Shown: positions 23,119 through 32,666 of the stretch, piece after piece
Numbering within the stretch: position 1 is the first letter of the stretch
Layout of the letters: the number at the start of each line of letters is the position of its first letter
Assembly: GCF_009017415.1 (NCBI RefSeq)
Contig: NC_092406.1
Coordinates: 1,240,001 to 1,304,000 of the forward strand
Source: Aspergillus flavus
Taxonomy: Eukaryota; Ascomycota; Eurotiomycetes; Eurotiales; Aspergillaceae
Length of the DNA stretch: 64,000 nt
Direction of reading: 5' to 3'
The notes under the pieces: model-generated
Seen by the model: only the letters and a program-made list of their open reading frames with translations
Database searches by the model: none
Told to the model about the DNA's origin: nothing
Position numbers and translations under genes: made by a program

Positions 23119-24557
23119 ATGTCTGCAAAGACGGCAGACGCTACCCAGCCTCGTGCTGGCGACATCAAGAAGGTTCACATTGCCGACACTGCCATCACAC
23201 GGAGCAACTGGCATAAGCATGTCAACTGGCTGAACGTGTTCCTTATTATCGGCATTCCTATGTATGGATGTGTCCAGGCTCTCTGGGTGCCTCTGCAGCT
23301 CAAGACTGCTATCTGGGCCGTCATCTACTACTTCTTCACCGGACTGGGTATCACCGCAGGTAGGTTTTGCCCCAATCCACAGGGATAGCCATTCAGGATA
23401 CAGCGAGCTAACAAGTGCTCGACACAGGATACCATCGTCTGTGGGCTCACTGCTCCTATTCCGCTCGCCTTCCCCTCCGTATCTGGCTCGCTGCTGTTGG
23501 CGGTGGTGCCGTGGAAGGTTCTATCCGCTGGTGGGCTCGTGACCACCGTGCTCACCACCGTTATACCGATACCGAGAAGGATCCCTACTCAGTCCGCAAG
23601 GGTCTGCTCTACTCCCACCTTGGCTGGATGGTGATGAAGCAGAACCCCAAGCGTATTGGCCGTACTGATATCTCCGATCTTAACGAAGACCCCGTCGTTG
23701 TGTGGCAACACCGGAACTACCTCAAGGTCGTCTTCACCATGGGTCTGTTTGTGCCTATGCTCGTGGCCGGTCTGGGCTGGGGTGACTGGTGGGGCGGTTT
23801 CGTCTATGCTGGTATCCTCCGTATCTTCTTCGTCCAGCAGGCAACTTTCTGCGTCAACTCCTTGGCTCACTGGCTTGGTGACCAGCCATTTGATGACCGC
23901 AACTCTCCTCGTGACCACGTCATTACTGCCCTCGTCACCCTCGGTGAAGGTTACCACAACTTCCACCACGAATTCCCCTCCGACTACCGTAATGCTATCG
24001 AATGGCACCAGTATGATCCCACCAAGTGGAGCATCTGGATCTGGAAGCAGCTTGGCCTCGCCTATGATCTCAAGCAATTCCGTGCCAACGAGATCGAGAA
24101 GGGCCGTGTTCAGCAGCTCCAGAAGAAGATCGACCAGAAGCGTGCCAAGTTAGACTGGGGTGTCCCTCTCGACCAGCTTCCCGTTATGGAGTGGGACGAC
24201 TACGTCGAGCAGGCCAAGAATGGCCGTGGTCTTATTGCCATTGCCGGTGTTGTCCACGATGTGACTGACTTCATCAAGGACCACCCCGGTGGCAAGGCTA
24301 TGATCAACTCTGGTATCGGCAAGGATGCCACCGCTATGTTCAACGGAGGTGTCTACTATCACTCCAACGCTGCGCACAACCTGCTGTCGACCATGCGGGT
24401 TGGAGTCATCCGCGGTGGCTGTGAAGTCGAGATCTGGAAGCGCTCCCAGAAAGAGAGCACCGATTACGTCCGTGACAGCAGCGGTCAGCGGGTCATCCGC
24501 GCTGGTGAACAGGTTACGAAGATTCCGGAACCTATCCCCACTGCTGATGCAGCATGA
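23119..24557 (+). CDS. ole1: Delta-9 acyl-CoA desaturase with fused cytochrome b5 domain (Ole1/SdeA type)
   Basis: ER membrane enzyme that makes oleic and palmitoleic acids from saturated acyl-CoA. There are two exons, 23119-23359 and 23428-24557, giving 456 residues. The three histidine boxes of the di-iron centre are visible: HRLWAH (83-88), HRAHH (120-124) and HNFHH downstream in [19 protein letters not shown]-terminal cytochrome b5 domain has the HPGG haem motif at residue 366 and the second haem histidine near 392. Four hydrophobic segments flank the histidine boxes. The intron falls inside the Gly codon just before the first histidine box. The ATG chosen gives an N-terminus of normal family length. 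Confidence 0.95.
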
Positions 24558-25163
24558 AGTCGCTATTTATTCACTTTCCTGTGATGTATGATTGTCTTGA
24601 TATTGCATTCTTTTTCTCCACGGGTCATGTCTTTATTTAGCACCTTGGGCGTTCATTATACGACAATTAATTGTTTGGGGTTCGGAGTTGGGTTTCGGTT
24701 TAGCAGCAAGATGACGGGAGACTTGATTGAGTCGAGTTTTATTCGCATCCTTTATAAAAGCGACAGGGTCAGAACATACTTATTTGTTCAATGAAAATAG
24801 ATGACGATATCCACCTGACAGATTGTGCACATACCGTAGATCTCAGTAGACCGGCCTTCTATTGTATCAATCACCTTGGACAACGAACCACTTTTCTTAA
24901 GTCGAAGTTCGATTTTGCGGTGGGTGGGAAAGTCACCTGGCATCGCACCAGCTCCACAGTTTACTAGCTTGCCGTTAGCGCGGGTCCAACTCCAGTGACC
25001 AAGTAAATACAACCATAGACTGCAGGTCACCATCATCTCTGCATCACCACTGCAAAGCCACGTATCTTCTGCTTGAACAAATTATTCTTACCCCACCTCT
25101 CCAATTTCTACCCCCACCATTCCCGCCCTTCGCTCCTTTTTTCTACACGCCCTCGTCCTGCTT
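24558..25163. other. Intergenic region between desaturase and M3 peptidase genes
   Basis: These 600 bp hold the desaturase 3' UTR and the peptidase promoter. The stretch before the peptidase (25075-25160) is strongly pyrimidine-rich. I see no gene. Confidence 0.5.
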
Positions 25164-27532
25164 GTGGGCGTTCTTCTCATCACCGTGGCTCCTCCGCTCC
25201 GCCTCTCGTCCCCCACTTTCAGACTCTCCTCAGTATTGGGCCAACTCCGTGGCTCACGACTGACCACATCTACAGTATCCCCTACGGCACTGACGAACCT
25301 CCGTAAATCCCTCACCACCGCGAGCATGGCTCCAGAACACTACCGCCGCCCACCTCAGGCCCCGCCGGTCTTCACAGCAACCGCTCAGTCGATCGTTGAC
25401 GATGCCAAACGCCTCATTGAGGCATCCCGCAAGGTCCAGGATGAGGTTGTCGCCAATGTGAAGCCTGAGACGGCCACATTCGATTCAGTGCTCAAGCCGC
25501 TGGCCCATGACGAGAACACCATGGCGCTGGAAGCCCACATCCTCAGCTTCTACCAGGCAGTCTCGACCGAACAGCAGTTGCGCGATGCTTCGTCCAAGGC
25601 CGAGGCAGAGCTGGACGAATTCTTCATCGAAACAGTCATGCGTGAGGATGTCTTCAAGCTTGTGGATGCCGTGCTGAACAAGAACGAAACCCTTGACCCC
25701 GAGTCGCGTCGCCTCTTAGAGAAGGAGCACAAGAGTTACATTCGCAATGGGTTGGGTCTCCCCGCTGGCCCGAAGCGGGACCGCTTCAAGGAGATCAAGA
25801 AGCGTCTGAGTCAGATCAGCATTGAGTTCCAGAAGAACTTGAATGAAGAGAACGAGGGTCTCTGGTTTACCCCCGAAGAACTGGACGGTGTGCCGGAGGA
25901 TGTCCTGTCTGGTTTGAAGAAGGGTGAGGGAGAGAACGCGGGCAAGCTCTGGCTGACCTTCAAGTATCCGGATCTTTTCCCAACTATGAAATATGCCAAG
26001 AACCCCGAAACTCGCAAGAAGGTGATGATCCAGAACGAGAACAAGTGCAACCAGAACGTACCTCTCTTCCGGGAGGCCATTGTCCTGCGCGACGAGGCTG
26101 CTCGGCTTTTGGGATACCCTAACCATGCAGCATTCCGCATTGAGGATAAGATGGCCAAGACACCAGAGACGGTTGACACCTTCTTGGGAGATCTGCGGAG
26201 TCGCCTGACAGCTGGTGGCCAGAAGGAGATCAAGAGTCTGTTGGAGTTGAAGAAGAACGATATTGAAGCTCGTGGCGAGACCTTTGACGGCAAATACTAT
26301 CTGTGGGACCACCGGTTCTACGATCGTTTGATGCTGGAGAAGAACTACTCGCTGGACCAGCAGCAGATCGCTGAATACTTCCCTCTCCAAACTACCATTG
26401 AGGGCATGTTGAAGATCTTCGAGGAGTTGTTCGGATTGGTGTTCGTAGAGATCATCGGTGATGATCGGGCTAAGGTAGCTCCCTCCGGTAAGGGAAGTGA
26501 CATTGTCTGGCATGAGGATGTGCAGATTTTCAGCGTCTGGAACGATGAGGGCGAGGGTAGCGGATTTGTCGGCTATCTCTATCTGGACCTTTTCCCTCGG
26601 AGCGGCAAATACGGCCACGCGGCCAACTTCAACCTCCAGCCCGGTTTCATCGACAAGGACGGCAAGCGCCGGTACCCCGCCACCGCGCTTGTGTGCAACT
26701 TCACTAAGCCGACACCGAAGAAACCCAGTCTGCTTAAGCACGACGAGGTGGTGACATTGTTCCATGAGCTGGGCCATGGTATTCATGACCTCGTGGCCAA
26801 GACCATTTACTCTCGGTTCCACGGAACTAACACCGTGCGTGACTTCGTCGAGGCCCCCAGTCAGATGCTGGAGAACTGGTGCTGGACCCCATCGCAGCTC
26901 AAGTCGCTCAGCAAGCACTACTCGACGCTGTCACCCGAATATTTCGCCGCGTGGAAGGAACAGGCCGGCGACAAGCCCGAGCCGGCCGAGCAGATCCCCG
27001 ACGAGGTGATTGCGAACCTGATCCGGACGAAGCATGTCAACGACGCACTGTTCAACCTGCGCCAGCTGCACTTCGGTATCTTCGACATGACCGTGCACGA
27101 GCCCAAGAGCCACGAAGACATTGAGAAGCTGCCGATCTCGGCCACCTACAACCAGCTGCGCAAGCAGATTACCCAGATGGACGGACCGGAGATCTTGGGC
27201 CTGGGCGACGAATGGGGACACGGCGAGGCGACCTTTGGACACTTGATCGGTGGTTATGATGCCGGTTACTACGGATACCTGAGGTACGCTTGCTCTATTC
27301 TTTCTCGTGGTATTAACCTTCTTGCTAATAATGTAACAGCTCCCAAGTTTACTCCACCGATATGTTCTACACCGTCTTCAAGGCTGACCCAATGAACCCG
27401 ACCGCCGGCCGACGCTACCGTCACCAGGTTCTGGAGAAGGGAGGCAGCCAGGATGAGATGACGAGCTTGACGGAATTCTTGGGCCGCGAGCCCAAGACTG
27501 ATGCATTCTACAAGGATATGGGCTTGGCCTAG
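25164..27532 (+). CDS. prd1: Thimet oligopeptidase-like M3 metallopeptidase (saccharolysin, Prd1)
   Basis: Zinc endopeptidase that degrades short peptides. There are two exons, 25164-27283 and 27340-27532, giving 770 residues. The zinc motif HELGH is at residues 534-538, and a downstream FGHLIGGYDAGYYGYL segment is typical of the family. Exon 2 supplies the expected ending, from SSQVYSTDMFYTVFK to the terminal GLA. Two starts are possible. The upstream ATG adds 54 residues with no Asp or Glu and many Arg, Ser and Leu, like a mitochondrial presequence. The second ATG at 25326 gives a 716-residue protein close to yeast Prd1 (712). Yeast Prd1 is reported in both cytosol and mitochondrial intermembrane space, so both starts may be used. 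I annotate the longer form. Confidence 0.93.
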
Positions 27533-27881
27533 GATTAATATTTATACCTACCGATATATAAATGATTCAGTGAATATAATCAAGTTCGAATGAAGAAGAA
27601 ATGATCTGGAGACGCTTGGAGAATCAAGTAGATCTCTGAATAGATAGATAGTACGGAGTAAGTACAAATTGTAGCTGTGTCGCGCCGATCAATCTTATCG
27701 ATAAGGCCCACCAAAAGCTCTTCTTCAGCTTCCACCGACACCTTCATCGCAACACTACAATCACCTTTAACGAACACGACAACCAATTCACTCGCTCAAT
27801 CAAAACGAACCCACATCAATCAAACCGAAACAAGCTCCAGCCAGAAATATCAACACCACAACCACCAAAAAGAACCCAAAA
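27533..27881. other. Short intergenic region before the STEEP1-like gene
   Basis: These 349 bp hold the peptidase 3' UTR and the promoter of the next gene. A TACGGAGTA element lies at 27652-27660, and the last 100 bp are CA-rich. No gene is seen. Confidence 0.5.
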
Positions 27882-28451
27882 ATGTCCACCCCGGACCCCC
27901 AATTACAACCTGAAGACCAATCCCTCCAACAAGAACAACCAACAATACAAAACCGACTCCCAGTCCACACCCACCACTGCCGCTTCTGCAACCACCTCCT
28001 CCTCGCAACAACCCGCGACATCCCCTCCCTCCCACGCCGCAAAGACCCCGCCAAAGACAAAGCCATCATCTGCCCCCTCCCAACATCAAATACCTCCGAG
28101 GACACCGACTCCTCTAACCTACAGGAACACTACACCATCCTCCTTTCGACAACGATACCGGATCGCAAGGCGACGCTCGTGCGGCGCGAGGACGGCTTCG
28201 AGAAGAGATTGTTTCTGCGGTGTGGACGGTGTCGGGTTGTGGTGGGGTATTTCTTGGACCGGGTGCTTTTTCCGATGACTTCTGTTGCTGCTTCTGCTTC
28301 CGGGGGTGATGGGGAGGGCGAGGAGGACGAGAGGAAGGAGAAGGTCGTTTATTTGCTCCCGGGGGCGTTGATGGAGACGGGGGTCATGGGGGATGAGGGG
28401 AGGTTGAAGGGGGTTGATGATGAGTGGAGGGAGTGGAGGGTGGAGGTTTAG
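27882..28451 (+). CDS. STEEP1 (CXorf56/UPF0428)-like protein
   Basis: A single-exon gene for 189 residues. The pattern follows human STEEP1: HTHHCRFCNHLLLAT matches the first Cys-x2-Cys with its hydrophobic strand and is followed by IPSLPRRKDPAKDKAI. Then come LVRREDGFEKRLFLRCGRCRVVVGY, matching the RRPEGIERQ...KCAKCGLPLFY segment, and a strand before VVYLLPGAL. Two CxxC pairs (CRFC, CGRC) suggest a zinc site. The N-terminal 25 residues are Gln/Pro-rich. An acidic insert rich in Glu and Gly lies near residues 140-152, and the C-terminus is Trp/Glu-rich and shorter than in animals. The human protein acts in STING trafficking; fungi lack that pathway, so the fungal role is unknown. Confidence 0.75.
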   Translation: MSTPDPQLQPEDQSLQQEQPTIQNRLPVHTHHCRFCNHLLLATTRDIPSLPRRKDPAKDKAIICPLPTSNTSEDTDSSNLQEHYTILLSTTIPDRKATLVRREDGFEKRLFLRCGRCRVVVGYFLDRVLFPMTSVAASASGGDGEGEEDERKEKVVYLLPGALMETGVMGDEGRLKGVDDEWREWRVEV

Positions 28452-29061
28452 TGTGTATCGATACTTCTTGTATATTGGTTAATGAATGGATGTGTATACT
28501 TTATTTGTGGGTGTTGCTTTGGTGGATTTGTGGTGCATGGAGTGTGGTTAGTATTGATTACATTGTGGACATTGTCATGCGTGAGGTTTCTCGTAGATGT
28601 AGCACTGAGAATGCTGGTTGTCCTTTGTATAGACTAATTGGGTTATACGTGCATCATCTTTAGGGCCTTTTACATAGTCAATGTAGTAATGCTGGTATAT
28701 AGTTCCAATAACCCTAATTGTTCTATGACTTTTTGGAAATCTTCATCTACTTTGCCCTCTTATCATCAAGAATACCATCACTACAACCAATACTCCAGAT
28801 CAATATCACAATGCCATAGACAATATTCTAGTAGCAAATGATCTACTGCGCTCAATGTCACCTCGCCAGTCTAGCCTATTATCATAGGTACACCAGAGAA
28901 CTATGCTTAACACCTAGATTATCAGGCAGAAACAACACCCAATAAACTAACAGGTCTATACAACACAACCTCGTAGAAGATGACCAAGACCAACAACTCC
29001 TTTCCCTGGATTGCGTATACCAGAAGGATAACCTAAGCCTCTATAATCTCTCCAAATCGAA
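28452..29061. other. Intergenic region left of the repeat array
   Basis: AT-rich DNA after the STEEP1-like stop, with no gene seen. Weak resemblances to the repeat core may occur at 28651-28670 and 28842-28860, but they are too degraded to call. Confidence 0.4.
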
Positions 29062-30120
29062 AGCACTGCACATAGACCCCTACAGAAAATGATCAGAATA
29101 TTAAACCAAGAACTAATATTAGATAGATACAGCCCAGCACTGCCACATTTTAGATGCAAGGAGGTCGAACCTGCACTGCACTTTTAGATCCCTGGAGAGG
29201 ATAGTCAAGGACCAGGAAATTGATAGACAAATTATAAGTGGCCCGACTTTGCACTGCATTTTTAGGCTCTGAGAGAGGTTGACCAGGGCTTTACATTCAT
29301 GCTGATAGGTGTAGATTAGTATTGCTATGTGGGTCTTAATTTAGCACAGCCTAGCACTGCATTTTTAGAGCCCTGGAGGGGATGACGAGGATATCATGTT
29401 CATCCGGATTTTATGGAGGTCAGTACTACCACACTTGGCATACTGTGAAGGCTGGATGGGATCATTATGATTACACTACACTGCACTTTTAGGCTCTGGG
29501 AGAGGATAGTCATCCTACGGACATCCTTATAAGTCAATTCCGACAAGTTCTAAGGAGGCGCAGCTACACTGCATTTTTAGTCTCTGGGAGATAATAGTTA
29601 GAGGTTCCTATACGCATTACTAGAGATGATTTAGTTCTATTACACTCTTAGACCCATTGCGGTTGACACAAGAATTAGCACTACCTGTATGTCCAGCATA
29701 TCTTAGGTTTCCAGCGTTTCAAGCTGTACGGCACTTCTGCCCTGGGAGAGAATACTTAGGATTCACCATCTACTTTGATGGACGTAATTGAGTGTTGTAC
29801 AGCCATGTACTGCATTTTTAGAGCCCTTGAGAGGACAGCCAGGTTTCAATCGGCTTCTTAGAGAGACGGGAGCAATATTCACCTAGGTAGACTCATCGAG
29901 ATGACGCTGAGAAGTGCGGTGCCAAGTCTGCACTGCACTTTTAGGCCCTAGAGGAGATTGACCAGGCTTCTATACCCACACTGACAGATACACGAGTATT
30001 GCCAAGTCTGTGGTCCTATTAAGGTAGCTTTACTAATTTGTACTCCATTTTTATGCTCTGAGAGAGGCTTAGAGCTTGGTTTACATTCATCATTCGATGT
30101 CCTAGAGATCACTCTTAGGC
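29062..30120 (+). repeat. Degenerate tandem array of a short motif, nine or more copies
   Basis: A core reading about GCACTGCAYTTTTAG, followed by a GCYCTGGGAGAGG-like block, recurs in direct orientation. Clear copies begin near 29172, 29250, 29353, 29477, 29565, 29807 and 29929. Weaker copies begin near 29062, 29137, 29641, 29727 and 30039. Spacing runs from about 35 to 125 bp, most often 75-125. The copies at 29250 and 29929 share more than the core: a GACCAGG piece follows, then AGTATTGC about 75 bp in, so the original unit was probably at least 80 bp long. No long open frame crosses the array on either strand. Spacers differ and the copies are diverged, so this is neither a CRISPR array nor a recent satellite. 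Function is unknown. Confidence 0.7.
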
Positions 30121-31095
30121 CTCCCGTTCGTACACTTTATTGCTATAATCTTCTTGGGCCTCTGTAGTTAATGAGACTTGTTTGTGTTGTTGTAGTCTTG
30201 GTTTGCAGGGGTTCTGTGACTAGGGTTCACTCTATGCCAGTTTATAGATTTTGTCTCGATATACAGTGTGGTGTTGCTCCTATCGGTGTTCATTACCCTT
30301 TCCCCTTTTTCTTCTTCTTTGGAAATATATATCTCTGCTTTTCACATAAACTGTCAAAGAGCCGAGAGGATGGTATCCTATACTTCAAAACGATTTGCAT
30401 TATCTTATCTTTCCTTTCGAGTTATTTCTACGAAGACTATATGTAAACACAGGTATATATACTCCGTAGTGGAGTACGGAGTTATCATCCGTAGAATTTA
30501 ACCGAGATAGTTTACTCCGTATAGCTACCCCACTTAAAATTAAGGGAACGACATGTCTACCACTCGAGTGTTATATCTCGTTTCTTATCCAGAATGGGAT
30601 ACTCCGTACATAAGGTCGCGAGACTGACATGGCATGAGAGACTTCCCTGTCGGTTCGGTAGCTTTGCGTGGTATGCCACTTGTACTGTGTATGTACTTCT
30701 AGATCCCTTTAGAGAGCATTCTATGTCGTTTGGGGTAGTGGTGACGTTTAGCAGGGGAGTCTATCTCTTACTTGGCTGGTCTGAGACCTGATCTCGCTAT
30801 TATAGTTGAGTTCGTTCTACTAAATTAGTTGGTTATACATGGTCGCAGAAAAACTAGGCCAACAAGGGAGTGGCCGTCTGGTGCACCCTCATCGACTCTA
30901 CGTCATATCAAGTATCACTAAGTCAAAAGCGTATATGGACTGGTGAATTTGTGCAAATATCTATGCTATCATTGCTATTGCTATCCATATCATATGAACC
31001 CGATATACAATACAAACGAACTGAAACTTAGCCCAACTCCGCCCCTCGAGCGATTCTCATAATATCATAGAACATAGGGTATCGTGTATCAATCA
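30121..31095. other. Intergenic region right of the repeat array
   Basis: No gene is supported. The region carries a cluster of TACTCCGTA/TACGGAGTA elements at 30460-30608 and the presumed 3' UTR of the minus-strand myosin light chain gene at its right end. Confidence 0.45.
30460..30608. repeat. Cluster of TACTCCGTA / TACGGAGTA elements
   Basis: Within 150 bp the 9-mer TACTCCGTA occurs at 30460-30468, 30513-30521 and 30600-30608, and its reverse complement near 30474 within GGAGTACGGAGT. Single copies also occur at 4741, 27652, 45598 and 54902, all outside coding exons. Each element resembles half of the palindrome TACGGAGTACTCCGTA. Confidence 0.65.
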
Positions 31096-31737
31096 TCAGT
31101 TGGCCAGAATGGTGCGAACGAGGTCTAGATATCCACGCATTAGTTCGGTCCCGAAGACTGTGCCTGCGAATTCCGTAACTTACCAGTGTAGTTAATCTCA
31201 CCCGAGCTGGTATCAACCGCCTTGAGCAGCTCATCGACCTCCTCGTCCGACATCTTCTCGCCCAAGTTCGTCAGAACTGTTCCCGTTAGCATCTCCGTCG
31301 TCTTGTACCACGTCCTGTCATCATAATACATACTGTATCGAAGCTGACCGACTCCGATAAACCCGGTCATATCCTTATCGAACACCTGGAATCCGCGGCA
31401 GTATTCCTCGGCCTCACCAGGATCGCGGAAGCCGTTTGGACGGTTGAGAACCTTCACGAAAGATTCGAAGTCGACTATGCACATGTGAACCGTTAGATTA
31501 TGATTTTCCTTATGAACTAAGTTCGCGACAAGAGAAGGATATAGACATACAGTCTCCGCCGAGGCCGTTCTCCAGTTCGGCGATCTCGGCGAGGGTGGGA
31601 TTCTGGCCGCATGCGCGCAGGAGGTCACCGAGGGACTCCAGGGAGACCTTGCCGGAGCCGCGCTTATCGAAGAGGGAGAACGCTTCTTTGTAGTTGGTGG
31701 AGGCCTGATCGTCGTGATTATTGTGTGAGCCGGTCAT
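31096..31737 (-). CDS. mlc1: Myosin essential light chain (Mlc1/Cdc4), EF-hand protein
   Basis: Light chain for class II and V myosins, needed for the cytokinetic ring and septation. There are four exons, 31737-31551, 31474-31334, 31276-31184 and 31124-31096, giving 149 residues (fission yeast Cdc4 has 141). Matching landmarks are KEAFSLFDKRGSG, GDLLRACGQNPTLAEI, FVKVLNRPNGF, FQVFDKDMTGFIGVGQLRY and the ending DLVRTILAN. The third EF-hand (DKDMTGFIGVGQL) retains the best calcium-type loop; the others are degenerate, as usual. The intron at 31277-31333 is 57 nt, in frame and without a stop, so its retention would add 19 residues. I treat it as an intron because removal restores the conserved LRYILTNLGEK. 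The start ATG at 31737 gives the family-like N-terminus. Confidence 0.93.
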
Positions 31738-32666
31738 TTTGAACACCAAATGCGAGATTCAACCAAGGAAAAAGATTCCAAGCACAGGGTGACAGATGAG
31801 GGAGATTAAAAATGCAGGTGTACTGGGGAGAATGAGGAGGGGAAGATTGTTGATGGAATGGGTCGGAAAAGGGCGAACCAGGGAATGCGCATGAGGTTGA
31901 GGGGCGGCAAGTCAATCCAATCGATTCATTGGGACCGAGAGAGACCTCGCCCCGGATCCAGGAGGAAGTAAACAACCACTTTCTGCAAGCTCTTGGGCAT
32001 CCCCCTTCACCTCGCTGGCCATGTTTCTCTTGCCACTATTCCAAGGGATTGCAGAGCAACAATCAGACGGGGCCACGTACCATCTTTTCGATTTGTTGTT
32101 ATGGAGCGATTGCGAGGAAGATTCCGGAAATGGTATAGAGTTGTGTGGATTGCTGCGAGGGGGAATGAAGGTAGGGATGGTTGCAATGGAGAATTGACGG
32201 TTGACCAGCACGTCACAGAGAGGTTAACCAAGGAACAGGCAGGACTGGAATGTTGATAAGAGAGTGAAAAGGCGGGAGAAAAGGAGTAAGTGGAGGGTCC
32301 GTTGTTGTGGTAACCGTTACCTTATTGGGAACCTGGGCCCTTCCCCATTTCGGACGTCATTCCAGATCGAGTCGAAGACAAGATCAATATCATGTGATCA
32401 CTTCAAGCTTACGAACTAGTCTATTCCAATCTCAAGTGCTACTCTCCAAGAATCATACATAGCATGCAGAAGACAACGCTTATCCCATTGGTATCACCGC
32501 ATAATCATAACCCATGAACAGACCCAAAAAGTAGTATATATACATAACACAAAATGAGAAGGATATCAACCAGCTCCCAAAGAAAGAACAAAAGCCCCCT
32601 TGAAAACCGTACATACAAAAAAGAAAAGTCGAATATGTATAAGAAACCCTGGAACTGTATCAACGC
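31738..32666. other. Intergenic region: Mlc1 promoter and transcription factor 3' UTR
   Basis: About 930 bp upstream of mlc1 and downstream of the transcription factor gene, both on the minus strand. Only short chance frames are present and no gene is seen. Confidence 0.5.

Noticed and set aside
25716..26918. A 400-codon open frame on the minus strand
   Set aside because: It is antisense to the M3 peptidase, whose family motifs are unmistakable; the frame arises from GC-biased third positions.
29062..30120. CRISPR array
   Set aside because: The copies are diverged and irregularly spaced, the host is a fungus and no cas genes are near.
29062..30120. Decayed ankyrin or other protein-repeat gene
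   Set aside because: Spacing is not a constant multiple of three and no frame stays open across even two copies.
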